Shown: positions 52,821-61,388, counted from the first letter of the stretch. The stretch is 64,000 nucleotides of DNA from Oscillospiraceae bacterium (GCA_902785905.1 CADAAM010000023.1:1-64000), one strand, 5' to 3'. Translations and numbers: made by a program. Notes: generated by a model not told the origin, from the sequence alone.

Positions 52821-53213
52821 ATGCAGGCATACAAGAGAACCGATATTACCAAAGACCAGGTCGTACCGATCGCAGAGAAAATGCGCAAGGCCGGGGTATA
52901 CCTCACGATGATCCACGGCTTCCTCAACGAGGAAGGACAGATGGACGTGTCGTGGGATTACCAGGTCGAACCGGTCATTGAGTCCTACCATGTGGTGGGC
53001 GAGATGACGCTTCCCTCCATCAGCGACATTTACGACTGCGCGGCGGCCTGGCCGGAGCGGGAGATCAACGAGCTGTTCGGCGTCGAGTTTGAGGGGCTCG
53101 ACACCTCCAAACGTCTCTTCCTGCCCGAAGAGATGCTGGAGACCCAGGGCAAGGGCCAGATCATGGTCATGCCCCTGAGCGAGCTCCGCGCGAACGTCAT
53201 AAAGGAGGGATAA
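52821..53213 (+). CDS. NuoC/MbhK-like hydrogenase subunit
   Basis: A 130-residue protein of the 30-kDa complex I subunit family, the NuoC-like partner of the large subunit in group 4 hydrogenases (MbhK, EchD). Key stretch: IYDCAAAWPEREINELFGVEF, the conserved W-x-ERE-xxELFG motif, then LFLPEEML. ATG 52821 is chosen over GTG 52812 for its GAGGTG spacing. One base separates its stop from the large-subunit ATG. Confidence 0.9.
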   Translation: MQAYKRTDITKDQVVPIAEKMRKAGVYLTMIHGFLNEEGQMDVSWDYQVEPVIESYHVVGEMTLPSISDIYDCAAAWPEREINELFGVEFEGLDTSKRLFLPEEMLETQGKGQIMVMPLSELRANVIKEG

Positions 53214-53214
53214 G

Positions 53215-54297
53215 ATGAGCTATATCATTCCCATCGGCCCCTACCATCCCGCACTGGAGGAGCCCATCCACGCAAAACTCTATACCGAGGGCGAGATCAT
53301 CAGGGACGCGGAGGTTTTCGTCGGCTACAACCACCGCGGCATCGAAAAGCTCGCCACCGAGCGCAACGCCATCCAGACCCTGGTCCTGGTCGAGCGCGTG
53401 TGCGGCATCTGCTCGCACTCCCACGCCCTGACCTACGCCATGTGCGTCGAGCAGCTCAACGGCATCGAGGTCCCCAAGCGCGGCGAGTACATCCGCGTCA
53501 TCACCGCGGAGCTCGAGCGCCTGCACTCTCACTTCCTGTGGCTGGGCGTGGCCTGCCACATCATCGGCCACGACAGCATGTTCATGCACATCTGGGACGA
53601 GCGCGAGCTCGTGATGGATCTGCTGGAGGAGCTGACCGGCAACCGCGTCAACTACGCCATGGTCACCATCGGCGGCTCCCGGCGCGACATCGACGAGGAC
53701 ATGAAGGCCCGCCTTCTCAAGGCCGTGGACAAGCTCAAGGGTCCGATGGACCGCATTGTGGAGATCGCCCTCAACGACAAGACCATCGCCCTGAGAACCA
53801 AGGGCGTGGGCGTGCTGACAAAGGACGACGCGATGCGCCTCGGCGCGATCGGCCCCCACGCGCGCGCTTCGGGCGTGAACATCGACGTACGCCGCGACTC
53901 CCCCTACTGCTCCTACGATGATTTCAAGTTCGACGTGCCCGTGGTCGACAGCGGCGACGTCTTTGCCCGCGTCGTGGTCCGCGCCCTCGAGTGCTATGAG
54001 AGCATCAAGATCATCGAGCAGGCCCTCAACAACCTGCCCGCCACGCCCATCAACCTCGGCAACAAGCTGCCCAAGATCCAGAAGGGCGTGGCCCTCTGCC
54101 GTCACGAGGCCCCGAGAGGCCAGCTTTCCCACATGGTCGTCGGCAGCGGCGGCTTCAACAACCACCGCATCAGCGTCCACGTGCCGAGCTATAAGAACAC
54201 ACCGACCATCCCCTTTATGCTCCGCAATAACAGCGTGGCCGACGCCGGCCTCATCATCGCCAGCATCGACCCCTGCTTCAGCTGCACCGACAGGTAA
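53215..54297 (+). CDS. Group 4 [NiFe] hydrogenase large subunit
   Basis: A 360-residue catalytic subunit (MbhL/EchE-like). Both nickel-binding motifs are intact: RVCGICSHSH (Cys63, Cys66) and DPCFSCTDR (Cys354, Cys357), so it is a true hydrogenase and not a complex I relative. The stop codon falls directly after Arg360, the usual protease cleavage position, so there is no C-terminal extension to remove. It is followed with a 1-base overlap by hypA. Confidence 0.95.
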   Translation: MSYIIPIGPYHPALEEPIHAKLYTEGEIIRDAEVFVGYNHRGIEKLATERNAIQTLVLVERVCGICSHSHALTYAMCVEQLNGIEVPKRGEYIRVITAELERLHSHFLWLGVACHIIGHDSMFMHIWDERELVMDLLEELTGNRVNYAMVTIGGSRRDIDEDMKARLLKAVDKLKGPMDRIVEIALNDKTIALRTKGVGVLTKDDAMRLGAIGPHARASGVNIDVRRDSPYCSYDDFKFDVPVVDSGDVFARVVVRALECYESIKIIEQALNNLPATPINLGNKLPKIQKGVALCRHEAPRGQLSHMVVGSGGFNNHRISVHVPSYKNTPTIPFMLRNNSVADAGLIIASIDPCFSCTDR

Positions 54298-54638
54298 TGC
54301 ACGAGCTCGCGCTGACACGGAGCCTCATCGACCTTGTGGAGAAGGAGTCGGAAAAGCAGGGCTTCAAGAGAGCCCTGGAAATCCGCTTAAAGCTCGGCGA
54401 ATACTCCGGCGTGATCCCGGATTACATCCTCGATCTCTTCCCCTATGCCGCCAAGGACACGGCGGCGGAGGGGGCGGAGCTGGTTTTCGAGAAGGTCCCC
54501 GCCCGCTTTGCCTGCCCCGACTGCGGCTACGAGGGGCCGGTCGAACGGCGCGCCGCCCGCTGTCCCGACTGCGGCGGCACGGCCCTCAAAATGACGCAGG
54601 GCCGGGAGTTCTTCGTCGACAGCCTCAAGGTGGAATAG
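54297..54638 (+). CDS. hypA: Nickel chaperone HypA
   Basis: A 113-residue protein that delivers nickel to the large subunit. The N-terminal MHELALTRSLIDLV contains the nickel-binding Met1-His2-Glu3; the zinc ribbon is CPDCGYEGP and CPDCGGTAL. ATG overlaps the large-subunit TAA by one base. No hypB, the usual GTPase partner, is in the window. Confidence 0.95.
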   Translation: MHELALTRSLIDLVEKESEKQGFKRALEIRLKLGEYSGVIPDYILDLFPYAAKDTAAEGAELVFEKVPARFACPDCGYEGPVERRAARCPDCGGTALKMTQGREFFVDSLKVE

Positions 54639-54648
54639 CAAGCATGAA

Positions 54649-54842
54649 ACTTGCCTCCCCCTCCGGGGGAGGTGCCCCAGTTCGCAAACTGGGGCGGAGA
54701 GGGTATGCGATGACGCGCCCCCTCTCAGTCACGGCGCTTGCGTGAGCCGCGCCGCGACAGCTCCCCCCCCCGGAGGGGGAGCCAAGCCCCTCTCAGTCAC
54801 CGCCATAAGCGGCGGCGACAGCTCCCTCAGAGAGGGAGCCAA
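54649..54842 (+). repeat. Family C element between hypA and the Mrp module
   Basis: CTTGCCTCCCCCTCCGGGGG opens it; CCCCAGTTCGCAAACTGGGG is a perfect hairpin; it closes twice, first with GGAGGGGGAGCCAAG and then, after a second CAGTCAC..GCGACAG arm, with GCTCCCTCAGAGAGGGAGCC. So a second partial copy is nested at the 3' end. Confidence 0.85.
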
Positions 54843-54870
54843 GGACTCATCTTGAAAGGAGTGGATTTAC

Positions 54871-55389
54871 TTGCCCAAGACAAAACTTCCCGCGGTATTG
54901 TCTACCTTCTGCCTGTGCTTCGGCTTCTGGGTGCTGCTCACGTGGAAATTCACAGCCCAGGAGCTGATCGCAGGCGCGGCAGTGAGCCTCGCGGCGGCTC
55001 TCTTCGCATCCCCGTTCTTTATCCACGAAAACGCCTTCTGGCTCTTTAACCCGGCCAGACTCGGCGCACTGTTCGCCTATGTCTTCGTCTTCCTGGGCGA
55101 GCTCGTCAAGGCCAATCTCGACGTGGCGCGGCGCTGCTTCGCGGGCTGCAAGGACGTCAACCCCGGCATCGTCAAGGTCCCCGTCGACCTCAAGAGCGAC
55201 TACGCCGAGGCCATGCTCGCCAACTCCATCACCCTCACGCCCGGCACCATCACAATGGACATCGCAGAGCAGGACGGGAAGACATACTATTACGTCCACT
55301 GGATCGACGTCAGTGAGACCGACCGCGAGAAGGCCGGCGAGATCATCAAGGGCCGTCTCGAAAACGCAGTAAGGAGGATCTGGCCATGA
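54871..55389 (+). CDS. Mrp antiporter-type subunit E (MbhA-like)
   Basis: A 172-residue protein with two to three N-terminal helices (FCLCFGFWVLLTWKF, LIAGAAVSLAAALFASPFF) and a soluble end with NSITLTPGTITMDI and YYVHWIDV, the MnhE/MrpE signature. Starts with TTG 54871 behind AAAGGAGTG. It begins the ion-pumping module of the hydrogenase and overlaps the next gene by 4 bases. Confidence 0.9.
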   Translation: MPKTKLPAVLSTFCLCFGFWVLLTWKFTAQELIAGAAVSLAAALFASPFFIHENAFWLFNPARLGALFAYVFVFLGELVKANLDVARRCFAGCKDVNPGIVKVPVDLKSDYAEAMLANSITLTPGTITMDIAEQDGKTYYYVHWIDVSETDREKAGEIIKGRLENAVRRIWP

Positions 55390-55652
55390 TTGAACTGTTG
55401 ATATTCGCGGCGGTTTACGCCTTCCTCGCCGTGCTGAACCTCTACCGGCTCGCCAAGGGCCCCACGGCCGCCGACCGCATGGTCGCGGGGGACAGCATGG
55501 ACATCCTGGTCTGCTGCGCGATGGTGCTCTACTCCCTCTACTCCGGCCGCGGCATCTATCTCGACATCGCCGTGATCTGCGCCATGCTCGGCATCGTCGA
55601 CACGATGCTGGTCGGGCGCTACCTCGAGAAAAGAAGGTGGCTTGAAAAATGA
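55386..55652 (+). CDS. Mrp antiporter-type subunit F (MbhB-like)
   Basis: An 88-residue protein with three helices. LAKGPTAADRMVAGDSMDIL is the MnhF/MrpF signature. ATGA overlaps link it to its neighbours on both sides. Confidence 0.9.
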   Translation: MIELLIFAAVYAFLAVLNLYRLAKGPTAADRMVAGDSMDILVCCAMVLYSLYSGRGIYLDIAVICAMLGIVDTMLVGRYLEKRRWLEK

Positions 55653-55987
55653 GAATCGTGATCGACATTCTGGTGGCTGCGGGCCTCGTCTTCGCCCTGG
55701 CCGGCACCAAGGGCATCCTCAAAATGCCTGACGCCTTCTGCCGCATGCAGGCCAGCACCTGCATCACCACTCTCGGTACCCTGGGCGTCATCCTCGGCGG
55801 CGCGCTCTACGCCTTCTTCGTGATGGGCAGCGTCGGGACCGGGGTCAAGGTGCTGGTGATCGGCCTGCTTATCATCACCATCAACCCTGTCGGGGCCCAC
55901 GCCATCGCCAAGGGCGCCTACAAATACGGCGTCCGCCCGGACAAGGACATGGAAATCGACGACTACGGGAGGGATTTCAATGAGTAA
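55649..55987 (+). CDS. Mrp antiporter-type subunit G (MbhC-like)
   Basis: A 112-residue three-helix protein. KGILKMPDAFCRMQASTCIT matches the MnhG/MrpG pattern (RxPDxxxRxHA), with Gln-Ala in place of His-Ala, and NPVGAHAIAKGAY follows. Overlaps both neighbours. Confidence 0.9.
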   Translation: MRIVIDILVAAGLVFALAGTKGILKMPDAFCRMQASTCITTLGTLGVILGGALYAFFVMGSVGTGVKVLVIGLLIITINPVGAHAIAKGAYKYGVRPDKDMEIDDYGRDFNE

Positions 55988-56231
55988 TCTTGTTGTGCTT
56001 CTCGACATACTGATCGTCAGCGGCATGGTGGTCTCGGCCATCCTCGCCTGCCACTCCGAAAAGCTCCTGAGCGCGGTGATCGCCCTGGGTGTGACCGGCG
56101 TCTTCTGCGCCGCCGCCTTCCTGGTCATGCACGCCCCCGACGTGGCCATCTCCGAGGCCGCCGTCGGCGCGGCCCTCACGCCGATGGTGTTCATTATCGC
56201 CCTCAAAAAAATGAGAGGAGGGGATGACTGA
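55980..56231 (+). CDS. MbhD-like subunit (DUF4040)
   Basis: An 83-residue, two-to-three-helix protein equivalent to the MrpA C-terminal segment. APDVAISEAAVGAALTPMVF is the DUF4040/MbhD signature, with a buried Glu likely on the proton or sodium path. One-base overlap with the next gene. Confidence 0.88.
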   Translation: MSNLVVLLDILIVSGMVVSAILACHSEKLLSAVIALGVTGVFCAAAFLVMHAPDVAISEAAVGAALTPMVFIIALKKMRGGDD

Positions 56232-56590
56232 TGAAGAAGTGGCTCACCTATGTCTCCCTCGGCGTGATCCTGTTCTTCAGCATCTTCGGCGCCCACACCC
56301 TGGCCGGGATGGAGCGCAGCTATGAGGGGCAGAACGCCGCCGTTCCCGTGTATGAGCTGCAGCAGAATCCCGAGAGCTATAACGCCGACTTCGCCACCGG
56401 CGCGGCCGACGCGATCGTGCAGCAGAACCTGGCGGAGGCCCGCGCCGTCAACGACGTGACCTCCATCGTCTTTGACTTCCGCGGCTACGATACGATGGGC
56501 GAGGCCTTCATCCTCGTCACCGCCGTGACCGGCTCGGCTGTCATCCTGTTTAAGAAAAAAGCCGGAAAGGAGGACGAGAGCGATGAATGA
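56231..56590 (+). CDS. MbhE-like subunit
   Basis: A 119-residue protein with one N-terminal helix, a periplasmic-side loop, and a last helix. VTSIVFDFRGYDTMGEAFIL is the MbhE/MrpB-N signature. Overlaps the next gene by 8 bases. Confidence 0.88.
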   Translation: MKKWLTYVSLGVILFFSIFGAHTLAGMERSYEGQNAAVPVYELQQNPESYNADFATGAADAIVQQNLAEARAVNDVTSIVFDFRGYDTMGEAFILVTAVTGSAVILFKKKAGKEDESDE

Positions 56591-57038
56591 AAAGCCCGTT
56601 GTGAAAAACGTGATCGCCCGCTGCGGCTGCGACAAGATCCTGCCCATGGCGGCGGTGTACATCCTCTACATCATCCTCCACGGCCATCTGTCTCCCGGCG
56701 GCGGCTTCCAGGGCGGCGTCCTGATCATCGCGCTGGTGGCCCTGGTCTGCCTCGGCCACGGCTATGACAGGACCGTCGAGACCTTCAGCTATCACATCCT
56801 GCACCGCACCGAGGGCTGCGCCTCCGTCTTCTATGTGGCGCTGGGCCTGCTCGGCGTGGCGATGGGCGCGCACTTCGCGCAGAACGTCCTCTATACCCAC
56901 GGGGCGGTCGGCGACCTCTACAGCTCCGGCACGATCTTCTGGATGAACGTGACCGTCGGCGTCAAGGTCATCACCGGCGTCGGCTCCATCGCCCTGCTGA
57001 TGCTGGGCGTGCTCAAAAACGATGAGGGGGAGAACTGA
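56583..57038 (+). CDS. Mrp antiporter-type subunit B (MbhF-like)
   Basis: A 151-residue four-helix protein. LYIILHGHLSPGGGFQGGVLI is the strict MnhB/MrpB motif. It continues the MbhD-MbhE-MbhF order known from archaeal Mbh operons. Confidence 0.92.
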   Translation: MNEKPVVKNVIARCGCDKILPMAAVYILYIILHGHLSPGGGFQGGVLIIALVALVCLGHGYDRTVETFSYHILHRTEGCASVFYVALGLLGVAMGAHFAQNVLYTHGAVGDLYSSGTIFWMNVTVGVKVITGVGSIALLMLGVLKNDEGEN

Positions 57039-57039
57039 C

Positions 57040-57390
57040 ATGATACAATTCAATTACATCTGCTCCTTCTTCCTGATCGTCCTCGGCTTCTATACGATCG
57101 TTACCAAGTATAACCTGGTCAAGACCGTCATCGGCATGTCCGTCATGGACTACGGCGTGAACCTCCTGATCATCTCCATCGGCTACAACCCCGGCGGCAC
57201 CGCGCCGATCTTCACGGCCGGGGAGCTGACGCGGGCCAGCTATTTTGTCGACCCCATCCCCCAGGCCCTGACGCTGACCAGCATCGTCATCGGCGCCTGT
57301 GTCACGGCCATGTCCATGTCCCTCGTCATCCGCATGCACGAGTCCTACGGCACCCTTGACACCAGAGAGATAAGGAGGCTGAGAGGATGA
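57040..57390 (+). CDS. MnhC/NuoK-like subunit (MbhG-like)
   Basis: A 116-residue three-helix protein. Features: VIGMSVMDYGVNLLIISIGY and DPIPQALTLTSIVIGACVTA, typical of MnhC/NuoK. ATG 57040 follows GAGGGGGAG. Overlaps the next gene by 4 bases. Confidence 0.92.
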   Translation: MIQFNYICSFFLIVLGFYTIVTKYNLVKTVIGMSVMDYGVNLLIISIGYNPGGTAPIFTAGELTRASYFVDPIPQALTLTSIVIGACVTAMSMSLVIRMHESYGTLDTREIRRLRG

Positions 57391-59279
57391 ACTTTGCCAA
57401 CATGACAGATTACCATCACTTCCCGATCTACGCGATCATGGTGCTCTTCCTCGGCGCGTTTATCATCGCCGCCTCCGGCGGCAAGCCCTCGAAGAACCCC
57501 AATAACCCCGCGGGCTTCCGCGCCTGGATCGCCCTGATCGCCACCGCGGCAAGTCTCTGCTTCCTCATCGCCCTTATAAGGCCCGTCATGCTCGGCGGTG
57601 AGGTCATCGCCTACTGGATGGGCTCCCGCGGCATCTCCGGCGGCTACGCCATCGGCATTGCCCTGGAGGTCGACGCGCTCAGCCTCTTCTTCGCCCTGCT
57701 CATTGCCACGGCGGTCTTCGTCTCCGCCGTCTACTCCATCCGCTACATGGTGCACGACGACTGCGTGCCCCAGTACTATGTGCTGTACTGCCTGCTCGCG
57801 GGCGGCGTGCTGGGCCTCGTCCTCTCCGGCGACATCTTCAACATGTTCGTCATGGTCGAGATCCTCACCTTCGCGGCGGTCGCGCTGACGGCCTTCCGCA
57901 CGAAAGTCTACGGCGCGCTGGAGGCGGCGTTCAAGTACCTGGTCGTGGGCTGCATGGGCTCCACCGCCATCCTCACCGGCGTCATCATGCTCTACGCCCA
58001 GTACCACACCCTGAACCTCGCGCAGCTGGCGAGTCTGATCCCCGGCACGATGAACAACGCCACGAAGCTCGCGTTTGCGTTTCTGTACATCGGCTTCAGC
58101 ACCAAGGCCTTTATCGTGCCCTTCCACCCCCTGGCGGCGGACGCCCACGGCGCGGCCCCCGCGTCCATTTCGGTGCTGATCTCCGGCGTTTTGACCAAGT
58201 CCGGCATCTACGGCATCATGAGGCTTACCTACTTCCTGTTCCAGACCATGGGTCTCGGCCGCATGCAGTTCATGCTGGTCTTTATCGGCAGCGTCTCCAT
58301 GTTCGTCTGCGTCACGATGGCCCTTGCCCAGCATGACTTTAAGCGCCTGCTGGCCTACCACTCCATCTCCCAGATCGGCTATGTGCTGGCTGCCTACCAC
58401 GCGATGAACCACACCCTCTTTAAGGGCCTGCTGTTCCTCGCTGCGGGCGCTGTCCTGCATGAGACCGGCACCACGGACCTCGGCAAGCTCGGCGGCCTTT
58501 CCAAGAAAATGCCGCACACCACCGTTCTCTTCCTCATCGGCGCCTTCTCCATCAGCGGCGTGCCGCCCTTCAACGGCTTTGCCTCCAAGTGGATGATCTA
58601 CCAGGCGAGCTATCAGAAGGCCGTCGACACCGGCAACATCGGCTTTTTGCTCGTCACCGTCATCGCCCTCGTGACCTCCACGCTGACGCTGGCCTCCTTC
58701 GTCAAGGTCAGTCAGTCCGTTTTCTTCGGACAGCTTCCGAAAGAGTACGAGAACGTCAAGGAGGTGCCCTTCGGGATGCGCCTTGCCATGGGCATCCTGG
58801 CCGCCCTCTGCGTCGTGACCGGTCTCTTCCCGAAGAGTGTGACCGCCCTGCTCACCGAGCCCGCCGCCAAGGCCGCGGCGAACGTCGGCAGCTACATCAC
58901 CTCGATGGGCTTTAAGACCAGCCTGCCCGCGGTCGAGGTCAGCTTTGTCGAGGCCGGCGTGTGGGAGCCCATCAACTGGCTGCTCATCCTCTGCATCGCG
59001 CTGCTCGCCGTGACCATCGTCGCCGTCGCGGGCAAGTACGACCGCGTCAGCGAGACGACAAGCGAGAACGTCGAGACCAAGTATCAGCTCTTCTACGGCG
59101 GCGAAGAGAACGTGTACTCCCAGGTCGGCGGCGGAGACCTCTTCTGGGGCTTCAAGCACAACTGGAGACACTACTTTGACTTCATGCACAAGCTGCACAG
59201 CGGCGTTGTGAACGACTACGCCCTCTGGGCCGTGGTCGCCCTGGCCCTGGCGATTGTGTACATGATGATCGCGCTTTAA
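57387..59279 (+). CDS. MnhD/NuoL-type ion-pumping subunit with C-terminal extension (MbhH-I-like)
   Basis: A 630-residue membrane subunit with about 14 helices of the antiporter core. Key stretches: LSGDIFNMFVMVEILTFAAVAL (conserved Glu), KAFIVPFHPLAADAHGAAP (conserved Lys and His) and HDFKRLLAYHSISQIGY (conserved Lys). The last 130 residues form an extra part with an amphipathic stretch (FWGFKHNWRHYFDFMHKLH) and a final helix, resembling the separate MbhI protein with its lateral helix. No separate mbhI gene is present. Confidence 0.9.
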   Translation: MNFANMTDYHHFPIYAIMVLFLGAFIIAASGGKPSKNPNNPAGFRAWIALIATAASLCFLIALIRPVMLGGEVIAYWMGSRGISGGYAIGIALEVDALSLFFALLIATAVFVSAVYSIRYMVHDDCVPQYYVLYCLLAGGVLGLVLSGDIFNMFVMVEILTFAAVALTAFRTKVYGALEAAFKYLVVGCMGSTAILTGVIMLYAQYHTLNLAQLASLIPGTMNNATKLAFAFLYIGFSTKAFIVPFHPLAADAHGAAPASISVLISGVLTKSGIYGIMRLTYFLFQTMGLGRMQFMLVFIGSVSMFVCVTMALAQHDFKRLLAYHSISQIGYVLAAYHAMNHTLFKGLLFLAAGAVLHETGTTDLGKLGGLSKKMPHTTVLFLIGAFSISGVPPFNGFASKWMIYQASYQKAVDTGNIGFLLVTVIALVTSTLTLASFVKVSQSVFFGQLPKEYENVKEVPFGMRLAMGILAALCVVTGLFPKSVTALLTEPAAKAAANVGSYITSMGFKTSLPAVEVSFVEAGVWEPINWLLILCIALLAVTIVAVAGKYDRVSETTSENVETKYQLFYGGEENVYSQVGGGDLFWGFKHNWRHYFDFMHKLHSGVVNDYALWAVVALALAIVYMMIAL

Positions 59280-59292
59280 GGAGGTGGGAAAC

Positions 59293-60270
59293 ATGACAGC
59301 GAGTATTTTCCTCAACGGCCTGCAGTATCTGGGCTACATCCTCATTTTCCCGGGCTTCCTGTTCTGCTTCCTCTGCGGCATGCTGCTGACCGGCATCGAC
59401 CGCAAGCTCGTCGCCAGAATGCAGAAGCGCGTCGGCCCTCCCATCCTGCAGCCCTTCTATGATTTCTTCAAACTCTGCGGGAAGGAGACCATCGTCCCCG
59501 CGGCGGCCTCCCGGACGACCTTCCTCATGGCCCCGCTGGTGGGTCTCGCCGCCCTGGTGGTGATCCAGCTCTTCATCCCCATCCGCGGCTTCAGCGCCTT
59601 CTCCGGCATGGCGGACATCATCGTCATCCTCTACCTGCTGCTGATCCCGGCCCTCGCGGCCATACTCGGCGCGGCGGCCTCCGGCTCCCCCTACGCGGGC
59701 GTCGGTCTCAGCCGTGAGATGGTCACCATCATCGCCTGCGAGCTGCCCCTCGTCCTCGTCCTGCTGGCCATCGCCAAGACCGTCGGCAACGCCATGGGCA
59801 CGGGCCTGTGCTTCTCCCTCAGTGAGATCGCGCGCTACCAGGTCGAAAACGGCAGCCTCATCACCAAGCTCAGCATGATTCCCGCGGCCGTGGCCTTCGC
59901 CATGGTCATCCCCGGCGAGACCGGCAGTCACCCCTTTGACACCGCCGAGGCCGAGACCGAGATCTGCGAAGGCATGCACGCCGAGTATTCCGGTGCGCCG
60001 CTCGCGGTGTTCAAGCTCAGCCACGCGGTCAAGGTGCTGACCATGACCAGCCTCTTCGTCGCCCTGTTCTTCGGCGGCGTCGGCACGGGCATCACCGCCA
60101 TCGACGGCGTGATCGTCTTCGCGCTCTGCGTCGTCGCCACCGCCCTGTTCATCTCCTTTGTCCACGCGGTCACCGCGAGACTCAAGATCGAGCAGGTATT
60201 CAAATACTACTGGACTGTCGTCTCCGGCCTTGCGCTCATCAGCCTTGTGCTCGCGTGGTACGGTCTGTAA
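59293..60270 (+). CDS. NuoH/MbhM-like membrane anchor subunit
   Basis: A 325-residue membrane protein with about eight helices that joins the catalytic arm to the pump. RMQKRVGPPILQPFYDFFKL and the loop GSHPFDTAEAETEICEGMHAEYSG are the strongly conserved complex I subunit 1 motifs. ATG 59293 sits behind GGAGGTG. Confidence 0.94.
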   Translation: MTASIFLNGLQYLGYILIFPGFLFCFLCGMLLTGIDRKLVARMQKRVGPPILQPFYDFFKLCGKETIVPAAASRTTFLMAPLVGLAALVVIQLFIPIRGFSAFSGMADIIVILYLLLIPALAAILGAAASGSPYAGVGLSREMVTIIACELPLVLVLLAIAKTVGNAMGTGLCFSLSEIARYQVENGSLITKLSMIPAAVAFAMVIPGETGSHPFDTAEAETEICEGMHAEYSGAPLAVFKLSHAVKVLTMTSLFVALFFGGVGTGITAIDGVIVFALCVVATALFISFVHAVTARLKIEQVFKYYWTVVSGLALISLVLAWYGL

Positions 60271-60282
60271 GGAGGGAGCCAT

Positions 60283-60723
60283 ATGTTTAAGAATCTGATC
60301 GCGGAGAGCACCGCCAAGTCACCCTGGCTGTTCCACATCAACAGCGGCTCCTGCAACGGCTGCGATATCGAGCTCGTCGCCGTGCTGACTCCGCGCTACG
60401 ACGTGGAGCGCTTGGGCTTCAAGCTCGCGGGCAGCCCTCGCCAGGCAGACATCGTCGTGGTCACGGGCCCTGTCACCAAGCTGAGCCTTGACCGCGTGCT
60501 CAGGACCATCGACCAGGTGCCGGATCCAAAGTGCGTCGTCACCATGGGCTCCTGCCCGCAGTCCGGCAACGTCTTCAAGGGCAGCTACTCCGTCTGCGCG
60601 CCGCTTTCCAAGTACGTCCATGTGGACGTGGACATCGCGGGCTGCGCGCCCAAGCCCGAGGCCATCATCGACGGCCTTGCCAAGGCCACCGAAATACTCA
60701 AGACGAAGAGGGGGCAGATGTAA
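60283..60723 (+). CDS. [NiFe] hydrogenase small subunit, NuoB/MbhJ-like
   Basis: A 146-residue subunit carrying the [4Fe-4S] cluster nearest to the nickel site. Cluster cysteines are in NSGSCNGCDIE (24, 27), TMGSCPQSG (91) and DIAGCAPKPEAI (121). One-base overlap with the ferredoxin-like gene. Confidence 0.94.
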   Translation: MFKNLIAESTAKSPWLFHINSGSCNGCDIELVAVLTPRYDVERLGFKLAGSPRQADIVVVTGPVTKLSLDRVLRTIDQVPDPKCVVTMGSCPQSGNVFKGSYSVCAPLSKYVHVDVDIAGCAPKPEAIIDGLAKATEILKTKRGQM

Positions 60724-61388
60724 TGGATTTCCCGTTTGTGAAAGAAGCTGTCTCGAAGCTCTTCAGCAAGCCGAGCTGCAACATGTATCCCTTCGTGGAG
60801 AGCCCGGCTGCCCCCAACTACCGCGGCCGCATCGTCTTCCACCCGGAGACCTGCATCAACTGCAACATGTGCGAGCGCGTCTGCGCCGGCGGGGCCATCA
60901 CCCACACCAGCGTCAAGAACGAGGACGGGGACGATGTGGTCACCCGCAGCTTTGACCTCGGCTCCTGCACCTTCTGCAACACCTGCGCCGACTTCTGCAC
61001 CCGCCACTCCATCGAGCTGACCACGGATTACCACATGATCGGCATTGAGGAGGGGGATCTGATCGTCTCCGGCACCTTCGTCAAGAAGGCGATCAAGAAG
61101 CCCGCGCCCAAGCCCGCCGCCGCTCCGGCGGCAGCCCCGGCAAAGAAGGAGGGGGCGGCCCCTGCCGCGCCGGAGGCTCCCGCCGCGCCCGCCGTCCAGC
61201 CGAGAGGCGACGGCAAGCCCGCGCAGGATCCGAGCAAGTGCGTCTACTGCACCATCTGCGCGAGAAAATGCCCCGGCGAGGCCCTGACCGTCGACCGCAA
61301 GGAGAAGATCTGGAAGCTCGACGAGGACAAGTGCGTCGCCTGCGGCACCTGCGCCGACGTCTGCCCGAAGAACGCGATCGTGCTGTAA
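60723..61388 (+). CDS. Double 2x[4Fe-4S] ferredoxin-like subunit (NuoI/MbhN-like)
   Basis: A 221-residue electron-entry subunit. First ferredoxin domain: CINCNMCERVC and CTFCNTCADFC (about 40-100). Then a flexible Ala/Pro/Lys linker (about 120-160, with PAPKPAAAPAAAPAKK). Second ferredoxin domain: CVYCTICARKC and CVACGTCADVC (about 172-215). NuoI-type subunits normally stop after the first domain, so this one has two more clusters on a tether. Start ATG 60723 overlaps the previous stop. Confidence 0.9.
   Translation: MDFPFVKEAVSKLFSKPSCNMYPFVESPAAPNYRGRIVFHPETCINCNMCERVCAGGAITHTSVKNEDGDDVVTRSFDLGSCTFCNTCADFCTRHSIELTTDYHMIGIEEGDLIVSGTFVKKAIKKPAPKPAAAPAAAPAKKEGAAPAAPEAPAAPAVQPRGDGKPAQDPSKCVYCTICARKCPGEALTVDRKEKIWKLDEDKCVACGTCADVCPKNAIVL

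Noticed and set aside
53215..54297. Complex I-type (non-hydrogenase) large subunit
   Set aside because: Both CxxC nickel motifs are intact and hyp genes surround it, so it is a true [NiFe] hydrogenase.
57345..59315. A 656-codon open frame on the minus strand
   Set aside because: Antisense to the MnhD/NuoL-like subunit; its composition (Gly, Asp, His, Val-rich) is typical of high-G+C shadow frames.
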